A stretch of 64,000 bases of DNA, from contig NZ_JABFTV010000010.1 in assembly GCF_021404405.1 (NCBI RefSeq), positions 62,001 through 126,000 on the forward strand, in the 5' to 3' direction. Under the pieces are notes generated by a model. It was not told the DNA's origin. It made no database searches and saw only the letters and a list, made by a program, of their open reading frames with translations. A program made the position numbers and the translations under genes. Shown piece after piece: positions 25,248 to 34,542 of this stretch. Source of the DNA: Billgrantia aerodenitrificans. GTDB lineage: Bacteria > Pseudomonadota > Gammaproteobacteria > Pseudomonadales > Halomonadaceae. Every line of letters starts with the position of its first letter. Position 1 is the first letter of the stretch.

Positions 25248-26954
25248 ATGGACACTATCAACACCCTGTTTCTACTTTCCGGCTCCTTGCTGGCGCTGAG
25301 CATCCTGGCCAGCCGGCTCTCCTCCCTGTTCGGCTTGCCCTTGCTGGTTCTCTTCCTCGCCTTGGGCATGCTGGCAGGCGAGCAGGGCCTGCTTGGCATT
25401 CGCTTTGACGATTATCCCCTCGCCTTTACCATCGGCCACCTGGCATTGGCGCTGATCCTATTGGACGGTGGCCTTCGCACCCGCCTTTCGACCTTTCGCT
25501 CGGCCTTCAAGCCGGCTCTCTCGCTGGCCTCCATCGGAGTCTTTCTCACCAGTGGCATCACCGGCCTGATCGCCATGTGGGTCTTCGACCTCAGCTTGAT
25601 CGAGGGACTGCTGATCGGTGCCATCGTCGGCTCTACCGATGCGGCTGCCGTCTTCTCGATGCTGAGCGGAAAAGGCGTGAACCTCAACGAACGGGTCGGG
25701 GCGACGCTGGAGATCGAGTCAGGTACCAACGACCCGATGGCGATATTCCTCACTATCATGCTGATTGAAGTGCTGGTCGGGGATATCGGGGGAGTAGTGG
25801 AAACCACGCTTTTCTTCTTCCAGCAGTTCGGTGTCGGAGTGGCAATGGGGGTCGCGGGTGGCTGGCTGATCGCGCGCTTCATGCGCTGGGTCGACCTGGA
25901 GCCCGGCCTCTACTCGCTTCTCGCCCTCGCTTTGGGCTTCTGCGTCTTCGGTCTGACTAGCGTCGCGGGTGGCAGCGGCTTCCTGGCCATCTATCTTGCC
26001 GGCTTGATGATCGGCAACCAGCCGGGCAAGCACTTGAATTTCATACTGCCCGTCAATGACGGCCTGGCTTGGCTCAGTCAGATAGGCCTGTTCCTGGTGC
26101 TGGGCCTACTGGTCAATCCCACCGACCTACTCGAGTATGCCTTACCGGCCACCATCGTGGGACTGGCCCTGATCTTCGTGGCGCGCCCGCTGGCCGTAGT
26201 GCTCACGATCAAGCCTTTCTTCAAGTTCCGCTGGCACGAAATCGGCTTCATCTCCTGGGTCGGGCTGCGTGGCGCGGTGCCCGTCGTTCTGGCGATCTTT
26301 CCCGTAATCGGCGGAGTCGAGAACGCCTCGCTCTACTTCAACGCAGCCTTTGCCGTGGTACTGATGTCGCTGCTGATCCAAGGCGGCACCATTCCCTTGA
26401 TGGCCCGTCTGCTGAAGGTCGAGGTACCGCCGGGGGTGACACCCGAACAGCGCGGGCCGCTCGGCATCCTACCGGAGGACGATTACGAGTTGTTCGTCTA
26501 TCGGGTCGAGAACCAAGCGCTGGACGATGTGCCAATCCGTATGCTGCGCTTTCCCTCCGGGGCCTTGATTTCGGCGCTATTCCGCGAGCGCGACATGCTC
26601 CATCCCAAGGGCAGCACCCGTCTACAGCTTGACGACGTAGTCTGCGTGATTGGCCGCAACCATGATCTGCCGGCGTTGAACAAGCTGTTCAGCGGCGAGA
26701 AGCGCCTGAAGAAAGCCCAGGAATTCTTCGGCCCCTTCGTGATTGACGCTGAGGCCCGCATGGCCGATATCGCCAAGGCGTATGGGCTCTCGGTGACGCC
26801 CGGCGAGGGTGACGTTTCGCTTGGTGATTTCATCTCCAAACGCGTAGGCGGCCATCCGGTAGTGGGCGACGACGTCAGTTGGCATGGCATCCACTGGGTG
26901 GTCAGCGAGGTGGCGGGCGACAAGGTGCTCAAGGTAGGGGTACGCTTCTATTGA
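25248..26954 (+). CDS. potassium/proton antiporter, CPA1 family (NhaP2/CvrA)
   Basis: A 568-aa antiporter with about 12 membrane segments in residues 1-390, including LALILLDGGLRTRLSTF, VGSTDAAAVFSMLSGKGVNL and the ion-site motif IESGTNDPMAIFL. The C-terminal cytoplasmic part has a TrkA_C-like domain (about 405-485: YELFVYRVENQALDDVPI, DVVCVIGRNHDLPALNKLF) and a transporter-associated CorC-like domain at the end. This layout is that of NhaP2/CvrA K+/H+ antiporters, which protect against high K+ at alkaline pH or low osmolarity. Its end overlaps the convergent PerM-like gene by 7 bp. Confidence 0.88.
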   Translation: MDTINTLFLLSGSLLALSILASRLSSLFGLPLLVLFLALGMLAGEQGLLGIRFDDYPLAFTIGHLALALILLDGGLRTRLSTFRSAFKPALSLASIGVFLTSGITGLIAMWVFDLSLIEGLLIGAIVGSTDAAAVFSMLSGKGVNLNERVGATLEIESGTNDPMAIFLTIMLIEVLVGDIGGVVETTLFFFQQFGVGVAMGVAGGWLIARFMRWVDLEPGLYSLLALALGFCVFGLTSVAGGSGFLAIYLAGLMIGNQPGKHLNFILPVNDGLAWLSQIGLFLVLGLLVNPTDLLEYALPATIVGLALIFVARPLAVVLTIKPFFKFRWHEIGFISWVGLRGAVPVVLAIFPVIGGVENASLYFNAAFAVVLMSLLIQGGTIPLMARLLKVEVPPGVTPEQRGPLGILPEDDYELFVYRVENQALDDVPIRMLRFPSGALISALFRERDMLHPKGSTRLQLDDVVCVIGRNHDLPALNKLFSGEKRLKKAQEFFGPFVIDAEARMADIAKAYGLSVTPGEGDVSLGDFISKRVGGHPVVGDDVSWHGIHWVVSEVAGDKVLKVGVRFY

Positions 26955-28012
26955 GCCGGCGCTTGCCTTGGCCAGGCCAACCACAGCGCCTTGACCAGGG
27001 TGGCCAGGGGAATCGAGAAGAACAGCCCCCAAAAGCCCCAGATGCCGCCAAAGAACAGCACCGCCACGATGATAGACACGGGATGCAGGTTCACCGCTTC
27101 GGCGAACAGCAGCGGCGCCAATACGTTACCGTCCAGCGCCTGGATCACGCCGTAGGCCAGGATCACGTAGAGAAAGGGCTGGGTGAGACCAAAGTGGAAG
27201 CCCGCCACGGCGGCAACGGGAAGGGTGACGACGGCAGCACCGATATACGGAAGCAGCGTCGAGAGCCCTACCAGGATGCCCAGCAGCAGCGCATAGGGCA
27301 GCCCGAACAGGGCAAAAGTGGCATAGCTGACCGTGCTGACGATGAGGATCTCGAGCGCCTTGCCCCTCACGTAGTTGCTCAACTGCACCTCCATTTCCGC
27401 CCAGACCTGGCTCATCAAGGTGCGCTTCTCCGGTAGGAAGGGCAGGAAGAAGCCCAGCAGCACTGCGCGATCCTTGAGCAGGAAGAACACCAGGATCGGT
27501 ACCAGCACCAGATAGATGATGAGCGCCATGACATTACCCAGCGAAGCCAGCGACAGCGCCAACAGCCGCTGGCCGAGCTGGGTGGCCTCGCGTCCGGCCA
27601 TGGCGGTCCACACCTGCATCTGCTCAGGGCTCACCAGATTGGGGAAGCGCATCTCCAGTTGCCCCAGCAGCTCCTGGCCCTGACCGACGATGTAGGGGAT
27701 CTCCTGCACCAGGGCAGTCAGCTGTGACCACACCAGCGGAATCAGCAGTAGCACGACCTTGAGCAGCAGCCCGATGAACACCACGAAGACCGTGATCACC
27801 GCCGTCAGGTGCGACATGCCCCGCCGCGTGAGCCGCGTTACCGCCCCCTGTAGCAGAAAGGCGAGCACCAGTGCCGTGAGGAAAGGCGCCAGCATGCGCC
27901 CCAGCCAGAGTACGGTGGCAAAGCCGACGATGAGCAGGACGAGCAGGATCACCGCCTGTTCGTCGGAAAAGTATCGGGACGTCCAGCGCTGCCAGACCTG
28001 CTTGAGTGCCAC
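26948..28012 (-). CDS. AI-2E family (PerM-like) transporter
   Basis: A 354-aa membrane protein of the AI-2E transporter family (PF01594), with about eight hydrophobic segments such as AVILLVLLIVGFATVLWLG and a GAVTRLTRRGMSHLTA loop. Members include PerM, TqsA and Na+/H+ antiporters; the substrate is unknown here. The GTG at 28012 is preferred over GTG 28030 because AGGAGG lies between them, 5 bases before 28012. It is immediately downstream of the hemY terminator hairpin and convergent with the K+/H+ antiporter. Confidence 0.8.
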   Translation of the reverse strand: MALKQVWQRWTSRYFSDEQAVILLVLLIVGFATVLWLGRMLAPFLTALVLAFLLQGAVTRLTRRGMSHLTAVITVFVVFIGLLLKVVLLLIPLVWSQLTALVQEIPYIVGQGQELLGQLEMRFPNLVSPEQMQVWTAMAGREATQLGQRLLALSLASLGNVMALIIYLVLVPILVFFLLKDRAVLLGFFLPFLPEKRTLMSQVWAEMEVQLSNYVRGKALEILIVSTVSYATFALFGLPYALLLGILVGLSTLLPYIGAAVVTLPVAAVAGFHFGLTQPFLYVILAYGVIQALDGNVLAPLLFAEAVNLHPVSIIVAVLFFGGIWGFWGLFFSIPLATLVKALWLAWPRQAPAQ

Positions 28013-28034
28013 GGTGTCCTCCTGCGACACGGGA

Positions 28035-28056
28035 AAGGGGCGCCGTGGCGCCCCTT
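28035..28056 (-). terminator. terminator hairpin after hemY
   Basis: On the minus strand AAGGGGCGCC, AC, GGCGCCCCTT is a perfect 10-bp stem ending in TTTCCC. It closes the hemCDXY unit just before the PerM-like gene on the same strand. Confidence 0.7.
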
Positions 28057-28085
28057 ACGTTGCCTTGCGACGGTTTGAAGCCGAC

Positions 28086-29345
28086 TCAGCTAGCCTTGGG
28101 AGAGGCCGGCTTCGCATTCGTTGCCTCGGCGGGTTCGGCCGGCTGCGGCAGCGAGGGTAGCGACTTGTCGAGCAGTTCGACGCTCTGGCGATAGTAGAGC
28201 TGGCTCTTGTTGTGCTCGCCCAGGTTGGCATAGAGCCGCGCCAGCTCGGCGCAGACCAGCCCGCTGGGTCGCTGGCGCTGGCTCGCCTCGAAGTACTCCT
28301 GGGCCTTGCCCCAATAGGCGTTGCGCAGTGCCAGACGGCCCAGGGTCAGCAGCAGGTCGGGGTCGTTGGGGCGCTCCTGAAGCCACTTCTCGGCATGCAC
28401 CAGCTGACGTGCTGGGTCGACGTTTAGCAGCCCGTAGCGCAGCACCAGGCGACTGTCCCAATGCTCCTTGAGCGAATGGCGCAGCAGACGCTCGGCGATA
28501 CCCTCCTCGTCGCCCCGTACCAGCGCTTCGGCATACAGCACGATCAATTCGACGTTGCCGCGTAGCGAATCCGGCATATCGGCCCACAGGCTGCGAATGC
28601 GCTCGACATTCCCCGGGTCACGCGACTCGTGTACCAGCAGCTCCTTGTAGGCGCGCAGCTCCAGTTGGCCGCGCTCCTGGGGCGAGATCAGTTGGCGCGA
28701 GGCCAGACGCGGCATCAGGCGACGCAGACCCTCCCAGTCGTTGACGCTGAGATAGGCCTGCTTGAGCTGCTTGAGCACCTGAGGGTGGTTGGGCAGCTGA
28801 CGGTCGAGGCGGGTCAGGATGGCCAGCGCTTCCTCGTACTGCTGACGGTCCAGCATCAGTTGGACCTGCATCAGCCCCACTGCGGTGTCGGCGCCTTCGG
28901 TGGAGAGGTGGGCACGCTTGAGCAGCGTGTCGGCCTGCTCGTAGCGGCCCTGATAGTGGGCCGCCAAGGCGGCGGAAAGATAGTTGACCAGGGGCGTGCT
29001 GGAGTCGTCGGCGGCCTTGACCAGTGACTTCTCGGCGCGCTTCCAACGTCCTTCGGCCAGCGCCACCAGGCCGCGCACGGTGCGCTTCATGGCGTTGCGA
29101 TGTCGCGTGCGGCGATTCCACACCTTGAGCCGGCTGACGGGATGGCTCATGCGCATCAACAGGCGCAGCACGAAGTGCAGGACGAGGAAGGCGGCCAGCA
29201 GCAGTACCAGGCCGAACCAGAACGAGGTCTGGTAGGAGGTATCGCCCACGCGCACCAGCCAGTAGCCCGGCACCGATACCATCAGCTGGCCGAGCAGCGC
29301 TCCCAGCGCCAGGCCGAAGAGAACGATCAGCAGCAGCTTTCTCAT
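28086..29345 (-). CDS. hemY: HemY family protein
   Basis: A 419-aa inner-membrane protein of the gammaproteobacterial HemY family, not the protoporphyrinogen oxidase of the same name. Two N-terminal membrane helices (LLIVLFGLALGALLGQLM and FGLVLLLAAFLVLHFVL) are followed by TPR-like helical repeats in the periplasm (residues about 85-400). Its precise role near haem synthesis is not settled. The ATG overlaps the hemX stop by 4 bp, so it is the last gene of hemC-hemD-hemX-hemY. Confidence 0.88.
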   Translation of the reverse strand: MRKLLLIVLFGLALGALLGQLMVSVPGYWLVRVGDTSYQTSFWFGLVLLLAAFLVLHFVLRLLMRMSHPVSRLKVWNRRTRHRNAMKRTVRGLVALAEGRWKRAEKSLVKAADDSSTPLVNYLSAALAAHYQGRYEQADTLLKRAHLSTEGADTAVGLMQVQLMLDRQQYEEALAILTRLDRQLPNHPQVLKQLKQAYLSVNDWEGLRRLMPRLASRQLISPQERGQLELRAYKELLVHESRDPGNVERIRSLWADMPDSLRGNVELIVLYAEALVRGDEEGIAERLLRHSLKEHWDSRLVLRYGLLNVDPARQLVHAEKWLQERPNDPDLLLTLGRLALRNAYWGKAQEYFEASQRQRPSGLVCAELARLYANLGEHNKSQLYYRQSVELLDKSLPSLPQPAEPAEATNAKPASPKAS

Positions 29346-30961
29346 GCCTCATCTCCCCGCTCGCCGCGCGAACCGAAACGACGCTCGATGAACTCGGCCA
29401 GAGCCTGCTGGGAGCCGCTGATGTCGGGCAGTTCGGGCTGGATGTTCTCGCCCTTGAGCTCCTCGAGCCGCGCGATGACGGCCTGGACTTCGTTACGCTC
29501 AGTGTCGTAGTAGCCTTCGATCATGGCCAGGGCCTTGTCGAGGCTGGCCTCGTAGAGTTCCTGCTCCTCCTTGAGCAGCGCCAGCTGGGCCTGCTCGAGA
29601 ATCAGGCGAGCGCTTTGACGCAGGTAGGACTCCTGCTCCGGCGTGACCAGCGCCTCGAGCGCCTCGTCGTGATGACGGATCACCACGAGTTCGCGCAGCT
29701 CCTGACCGAAGCGGGAGAGCTGATCCTGCCATCCGCCGGTGGGCGCTTCCTCGATGCCGGGGCGTGCCGGGATCTCCTCCAGCTCGCGGGACAGCGGCAG
29801 CTGTGCCAGACGCTGTTGCTGGGCGTTGAGCGCCAGATAGAGGCCGCTGCGGTCGACGCGGGGCACGCCGTCGAGTACCGAAAGCTCGGCGGCGATAGCA
29901 CGTCGTACGGAGAGCAGCGCCGGGTTGTCGGCCTCGTTCAGACGGGCATCGGCGGTACGCAGCAGCGCCGCGGCTCCTTCTACGTCACGCTCCAGTTGCA
30001 GCCGCTGGTTGGCCAGGCGCAGCAGGTAGGCGGCTTCGGCATGGAGCCATTCGCGCTCGTCGGCATCCTGCTCACGGGAAAGCTCGGCCAGCACCTGGTC
30101 CAGGGCGCCGTCGACTTCGCTGCGGTAGCTGGCGAATTCGCTGCGCATGGTTTCGATCGCCTCGGCTACCTCGGCGTCGCGGGTCTCGTCGGCACGCTCC
30201 AGCTCCTCGCGCAGGGTGGCGACCTCGTCGGCGGACGCCGCGCCTTCGGCGCGCTGCTCGAGTTCGGCCAGGCGCTGCTGCTGTTCGTCGAGACGCTCCC
30301 AGGCGTTCCAGGCGAACAAACCGGCGCCGATGCCCAGAAACAGCACCAGGATCAGGGCCAGAACACCGGCGGCACGGCCACCACCCTGGCCGCCGCCGCT
30401 GGCAGTAGCTGCCGGCGGCGGGGTCGCCGCGCCGCCGACCGGTGCCGCCTTGGCAGCGGCGCCGTCGCTCTTGCCGGTGCTCTTCCCAGCGCTCTTGCTG
30501 CCACTGTCGCTGGCCGCAGGCTTGCCCGCTGTGGCCGGTTTGTCGGCAACCTTGTCAATAGCCTTGTCGCTACCGGCAGGCTTGGCGGGCTCGGGCTTGG
30601 CCGCAGCCGGCTTGTCGCCGTCCTTCTCCTGAGCGGCCTTTTCCTGGGCGGCCTTGGTCTCGGCAGGGGCCGGGGCGGCGGGCTGGGCCGGCTTGTCGGC
30701 AGCGCTGGCAGTATCTTTGGCAGCAGCAGGGCCGACTTCCTTCTTGTCAGCAGGGCCGCTGGCGCTCGGGGAGTCGCCCGCAGGCGCGGCGGCGGGCTTC
30801 TCGCCGCTCTTGGCGTCGCTGCCCGGCGCTGGCGAAGACGCCGCACTCTTGCCGCTGTCGCTGGCGGGCTTCGCCTTTGCCTCCGCCTCGCGGCCCTTGC
30901 CGTCCTGTCCCTTGCCGGAAGACGCCTTCCGTTCATCCTGATCGTTGGTCTGCTTGCTCAT
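29342..30961 (-). CDS. hemX: HemX family protein with long low-complexity N-terminus
   Basis: A 539-aa membrane protein of the HemX family, often labelled uroporphyrinogen-III C-methyltransferase without evidence of catalysis. Residues 1-195 are almost wholly Ala, Lys, Pro, Ser and Asp and likely disordered in the cytoplasm. One membrane helix (about 198-219, VLALILVLFLGIGAGLFAW) precedes a coiled coil (RLDEQQQRLAELEQRAEG) and a periplasmic alpha-helical domain. The disordered region is longer than in E. coli HemX. It lies 6 bp after hemD and overlaps hemY. Confidence 0.85.
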   Translation of the reverse strand: MSKQTNDQDERKASSGKGQDGKGREAEAKAKPASDSGKSAASSPAPGSDAKSGEKPAAAPAGDSPSASGPADKKEVGPAAAKDTASAADKPAQPAAPAPAETKAAQEKAAQEKDGDKPAAAKPEPAKPAGSDKAIDKVADKPATAGKPAASDSGSKSAGKSTGKSDGAAAKAAPVGGAATPPPAATASGGGQGGGRAAGVLALILVLFLGIGAGLFAWNAWERLDEQQQRLAELEQRAEGAASADEVATLREELERADETRDAEVAEAIETMRSEFASYRSEVDGALDQVLAELSREQDADEREWLHAEAAYLLRLANQRLQLERDVEGAAALLRTADARLNEADNPALLSVRRAIAAELSVLDGVPRVDRSGLYLALNAQQQRLAQLPLSRELEEIPARPGIEEAPTGGWQDQLSRFGQELRELVVIRHHDEALEALVTPEQESYLRQSARLILEQAQLALLKEEQELYEASLDKALAMIEGYYDTERNEVQAVIARLEELKGENIQPELPDISGSQQALAEFIERRFGSRGERGDEA

Positions 30962-30967
30962 CTGTCG

Positions 30968-31765
30968 CTAGCCCTTTTCGAGATCGTCTTGATCGACATC
31001 GGCATCCTCCTGGTTACAGGCCGCGGCCACGGCACTGGCGAGAGCCGCCGGCGTGGCACCCGCCGCTACCACGGGAGTGCGAAAACCCAAGTTGCTGGCC
31101 AGTGTAGCCAAACGGCGACTGGACACGATTAGCGGTTGGTTCAAGGTGACCCTGGTGCACCATCTTGCCAGATGTTCGAGCAGTTCGCCGCTGCTGACCA
31201 CCAGCGCCCGAAACTCGCCGCGTGCCAGGCGCTGCTGAAGCTCCGGCGGGGGCGCCTGCAGCCGCCGACGGTAGAGCGCCACCCGCGTGACCCTGGCGCC
31301 GCGCGCTGCCAGAGTATCGGCTAGCAGCGTACGCCCCCCTTCGCCGGCCACCAGCAGCACGCGCTGATCGTTCAGCGAGCGCAGCGAGGCGAGTTCGAGC
31401 AGCGCCTCGCTGGTGTCCTCGCCGGCAGCGGCCGAGGGCAGGTGCACCCGTACGCCGAGCCGCTCATGGAGAGCCTCGGCGGTCGCCGCACCCACCGCAT
31501 ACCATTGGGTGCCCAACGGCAGCTGCGGCCAGTAGCGATCCAAGGCGTGGTAGAGGCATTCGGCAGCGAAGGGGCTGACCACCACCACCTTGTGGAAATG
31601 ATCGAAGTCGAGCCAAGCCTGGCGCAGCGCCGGATCCTCCGGTAGCGCTTCCAGCGTCATCGCCTCGAGGTTGATCGCCGGATAGCCCACGGCCTCAATG
31701 GCCGCCGTCAGCGCAGCGGCGCGCTCACCCGGGCGGCAAATGAGAACGGCGGGCCCGGCAGCCAT
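30968..31765 (-). CDS. hemD: uroporphyrinogen-III synthase
   Basis: A 265-aa HemD that cyclises hydroxymethylbilane to uroporphyrinogen III in tetrapyrrole synthesis. Sequence in the family is poorly conserved. Supporting segments are VLICRPGERAAALTAAIEA at the N-terminus, KVVVVSPFAAECLYHAL, VLLVAGEGGRTLLADTLAARGARV and ALVVSSGELLEHLA. The start directly follows the hemC stop with no gap, and hemX follows, so context strongly supports the call. Confidence 0.9.
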   Translation of the reverse strand: MAAGPAVLICRPGERAAALTAAIEAVGYPAINLEAMTLEALPEDPALRQAWLDFDHFHKVVVVSPFAAECLYHALDRYWPQLPLGTQWYAVGAATAEALHERLGVRVHLPSAAAGEDTSEALLELASLRSLNDQRVLLVAGEGGRTLLADTLAARGARVTRVALYRRRLQAPPPELQQRLARGEFRALVVSSGELLEHLARWCTRVTLNQPLIVSSRRLATLASNLGFRTPVVAAGATPAALASAVAAACNQEDADVDQDDLEKG

Positions 31766-32704
31766 TCAGGCGCCGTAGACCTGCGCCAGGATGTCACCGG
31801 CACCCTGCTCCAGCAGCTCTTCGGCCACCCGAACGCCCAGCGCCTCCGGCTCATGAATCGAGCCGCGCCCCTCGGCGCGCAGCACCTGGGTGCCCTCGGG
31901 GTTGCCCACCAGCGCTCGCAGCCAGAGCGTCTGGCCGTCGTTCTCGAAGGTGGCGTAACCGCCGATGGGCACCTGGCAGCCGCCCTCGAGGCGGGTGTTC
32001 ATGGCCCGCTCGGCGCGTACCCGGGTGGCGGTGATGGGGTCGTCCAGCGGCGCCAGCAGCGAGATCAGCTCCGGGTCGTTGATACGACACTCGATTCCCA
32101 GTGCCCCCTGACCACAGGCCGGCAGACACACCTCCGGCGCCAGCTCCTGGGCGATACGCTCGCCGAGCCCCAGCCGCTTGAGGCCGGAGGTCGCCAGGAT
32201 GATGGCATCGAACTCGCCGGCATCGAGCTTGGCCAGGCGGGTCTGGACGTTGCCGCGCAGGGTCAGGATCTCCAGATCGGGGCGCTGCTCGCGCATCTGC
32301 AGCCCGCGACGCAGGCTGGAGGTGCCGATGCGGGCGCCCTCGGGCAGCTCGTCGAGCGAGCCATAGTCGTTGGAGACGAAGGCATCGGTGGGCTCGGCAC
32401 CGGCAAAGATCACCGACAGGCCGAGACCCTCGGGGAAGTGCATGGGCACGTCTTTCATCGAGTGCACGGCGATGTCGGCGCGGCCGTCCAGAATCGCCTC
32501 CTCGAGCTCCTTGACGAACAGGCCCTTGCCGCCGATCTTCGCCAGCGGCGTATCGAGAATCTTGTCGCCGCGGGTGGAGAGCGCCACCAGCTCGACCTCG
32601 AGCCCCGGGTGTTCGGCCATCAGCAGATCGCGAACGTGTTCGGCCTGCCACATGGCCAGTAGACTCTTGCGGGTGGCAATGCGCAGCGTGTTGATGGATC
32701 GCAC
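31766..32704 (-). CDS. hemC: hydroxymethylbilane synthase (porphobilinogen deaminase)
   Basis: A 312-aa enzyme that polymerises four porphobilinogens. The N-terminal motif is [18 protein letters not shown]. Substrate-binding motifs are [27 protein letters not shown] and [11 protein letters not shown]. The dipyrromethane-cofactor cysteine is in [11 protein letters not shown]. The GTG at 32704 has GGGAG upstream and gives the normal length. The open frame continues upstream for about 1.7 kb antisense to argH, which is a GC artefact. A possible -10, GATAAT, is found near 32770 on the minus strand. Confidence 0.94.
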   Translation of the reverse strand: MRSINTLRIATRKSLLAMWQAEHVRDLLMAEHPGLEVELVALSTRGDKILDTPLAKIGGKGLFVKELEEAILDGRADIAVHSMKDVPMHFPEGLGLSVIFAGAEPTDAFVSNDYGSLDELPEGARIGTSSLRRGLQMREQRPDLEILTLRGNVQTRLAKLDAGEFDAIILATSGLKRLGLGERIAQELAPEVCLPACGQGALGIECRINDPELISLLAPLDDPITATRVRAERAMNTRLEGGCQVPIGGYATFENDGQTLWLRALVGNPEGTQVLRAEGRGSIHEPEALGVRVAEELLEQGAGDILAQVYGA

Positions 32705-32962
32705 GTGGTTCTCCCCAGGCAGCGGGCCCCGGCGGCCCTGCTCAACGATGATTGCCGCAACATTATCGGTCACGGTCGGCAGTCGGTCATTGACGTTCAT
32801 CATAAAGCACCGGGCGAGGCAGGAAAAATCGAGCGCCCCGAGCACGCCTGCCGCCCCTCGCCACCCGCGCCGACTCTGGTACACTGCAAGACCTGACTGC
32901 CGCCGCCGCAGGCGGCTTCCCGATGAACGCCACAGCACGCAACGCGCAGGATGTCCACGCCG
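32705..32962. promoter_or_regulatory. hemC/argH divergent promoter region
   Basis: A region of about 250 bp. On the plus strand TGGTACACT (-10 TACACT at 32880-32885) with an extended -10 is a candidate argH promoter. It is followed by a small GCCGCC/GGCGGC hairpin near 32905. On the minus strand GATAAT near 32770 may serve hemC. No gene is seen. Confidence 0.4.
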
Positions 32963-34384
32963 ATGAGCTCTAGTCCCACAACCCCCGGCACCAACCAGTC
33001 CTGGGGCGGTCGCTTCAGCGAACCCACCGATGCCTTCGTCGAACGTTTCACCGCTTCGGTCGGTTTCGACCAGCGCCTGGCTCTTCAGGACATCCAGGGC
33101 TCCATCGCCCATGCCACCATGCTGGCCCGGGTCGGCGTGCTGACCGACGACGAGCGCGACGCCATCGTCGCCGGGTTGACGGAGATCCGCGGCGAGATCG
33201 AGCGCGGCGAGTTCCAGTGGTCGGTGAAGCTCGAAGACGTGCACATGAACGTCGAGGCGCGCCTGACCGACAAGATCGGCATCACCGGCAAGAAGCTGCA
33301 CACCGGCCGCTCGCGCAACGACCAGGTGGCCACCGACATCCGCCTGTTCCTGCGCGACGAGATCGACGTGGTCGAGGCCGAGCTCAGCCGCCTGCGCGAG
33401 GGGCTGATCGCGCTGGCCGAGCGCGAGGCCGACACCATCATGCCCGGCTTCACCCACCTGCAGACCGCCCAGCCGGTGACCTTCGGCCACCACCTGCTGG
33501 CATGGCACGAGATGCTCGCCCGCGATCACGAGCGCCTGCTCGACTGCCGCAAGCGGGTCAATATCATGCCGCTGGGCGCCGCCGCACTGGCCGGTACCAC
33601 CTACCCCATCGACCGCCACGTCACCGCCGAGCTGCTGGGCTTCGAGCGCCCGGCCGAGAATTCGCTGGACGCGGTGAGCGACCGCGATTTCGCCATCGAG
33701 TTCGCCAGCTTCGCCAGCATCCTGCTGATGCACCTGTCGCGCATGAGCGAGGAGCTGGTGCTGTGGACCAGCGCCCAGTTCGACTTCATCGACCTGCCCG
33801 ACCGCTTCTGTACCGGCAGCTCGATCATGCCGCAGAAGAAGAATCCCGACGTGCCCGAGCTGGTGCGCGGCAAGACCGGGCGCGTCTACGGTCATCTGAT
33901 GGGCCTGCTGACGCTGATGAAGTCGCAGCCGCTGGCCTACAACAAGGACAACCAGGAGGACAAGGAGCCGCTGTTCGACACCCTCGACACGGTGCGCGAC
34001 TGCCTCAAGGCCTTCGCCGACATGGTGCCGGCCATCGAAGCGCGCAAGGAGAGCATGTACGAGGCGGCCCGCCGTGGCTTCTCCACCGCAACCGACCTGG
34101 CCGACTACCTGGTGCGCCGCGGCGTGGCCTTCCGCGACGCCCATGAGATCGTCGGTCAGTCCGTGGCCTTCGGCATTCGCGAGAAGAAGGACCTCTCCGA
34201 GATGAGCCTCGACGAGCTGCGCCAGTTCTCCGACGTGATCGAGAGCGACGTGTTCGAGGTGCTGACCCTGGAGGGCTCGGTGGCCGCGCGCAACCACATC
34301 GGCGGCACCGCCCCGGACCAGGTGCGCGCCGCGGCAAGCCGTGCCCGCGAGGCCCTGAACGCCCTGCGAGGCAGCCGCCCATGA
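32963..34384 (+). CDS. argH: argininosuccinate lyase
   Basis: A 473-aa enzyme that splits argininosuccinate to arginine and fumarate. Motifs seen are [52 protein letters not shown] and the superfamily signature [20 protein letters not shown]. The start is ambiguous: ATG 32951 has AGG immediately adjacent, while ATG 32963 has AGGA about 11 bases upstream, and I prefer the latter. Its stop overlaps the start of lptM (ATGA). It heads an amino-acid and cell-wall precursor unit (argH-lptM-lysA-dapF). Confidence 0.94.
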   Translation: MSSSPTTPGTNQSWGGRFSEPTDAFVERFTASVGFDQRLALQDIQGSIAHATMLARVGVLTDDERDAIVAGLTEIRGEIERGEFQWSVKLEDVHMNVEARLTDKIGITGKKLHTGRSRNDQVATDIRLFLRDEIDVVEAELSRLREGLIALAEREADTIMPGFTHLQTAQPVTFGHHLLAWHEMLARDHERLLDCRKRVNIMPLGAAALAGTTYPIDRHVTAELLGFERPAENSLDAVSDRDFAIEFASFASILLMHLSRMSEELVLWTSAQFDFIDLPDRFCTGSSIMPQKKNPDVPELVRGKTGRVYGHLMGLLTLMKSQPLAYNKDNQEDKEPLFDTLDTVRDCLKAFADMVPAIEARKESMYEAARRGFSTATDLADYLVRRGVAFRDAHEIVGQSVAFGIREKKDLSEMSLDELRQFSDVIESDVFEVLTLEGSVAARNHIGGTAPDQVRAAASRAREALNALRGSRP

Positions 34385-34533
34385 GCCGGCTCGCCCTGGC
34401 TGCGCTGACGCTGGCGGCCAGCCTGCTGCTGGCCGGCTGCGGCCAGAAGGGGCCACTCTATCTACCCGACGACGAGGCCGCCGCCGAACGCTACGGCACG
34501 GGCGCTGCCGCCCCCAACGACGACGAGAGTTAA
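34381..34533 (+). CDS. lptM: LPS translocon maturation chaperone LptM (YifL family)
   Basis: A 50-aa lipoprotein encoded between argH and lysA, too short for many gene finders. It has a signal peptide ([17 protein letters not shown]) with lipobox LAGC and acylated Cys20, then the family hallmark [11 protein letters not shown], then an acidic Ala-rich tail. LptM assists disulfide maturation of the outer-membrane LPS translocon LptD in E. coli. The ATG overlaps the argH stop by 4 bp. Conserved linkage with lysA-dapF agrees with the family. Confidence 0.9.
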   Translation: MSRLALAALTLAASLLLAGCGQKGPLYLPDDEAAAERYGTGAAAPNDDES

Positions 34534-34542
34534 CGGACCCAC

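Noticed and set aside
32705..34456. Open frame continuing hemC upstream by nearly 600 codons, antisense to argH
   Set aside because: Composition-driven antisense frame in GC-rich DNA. hemC has a normal GTG start with a ribosome-binding site at 32704, and argH is the conserved gene on the other strand.
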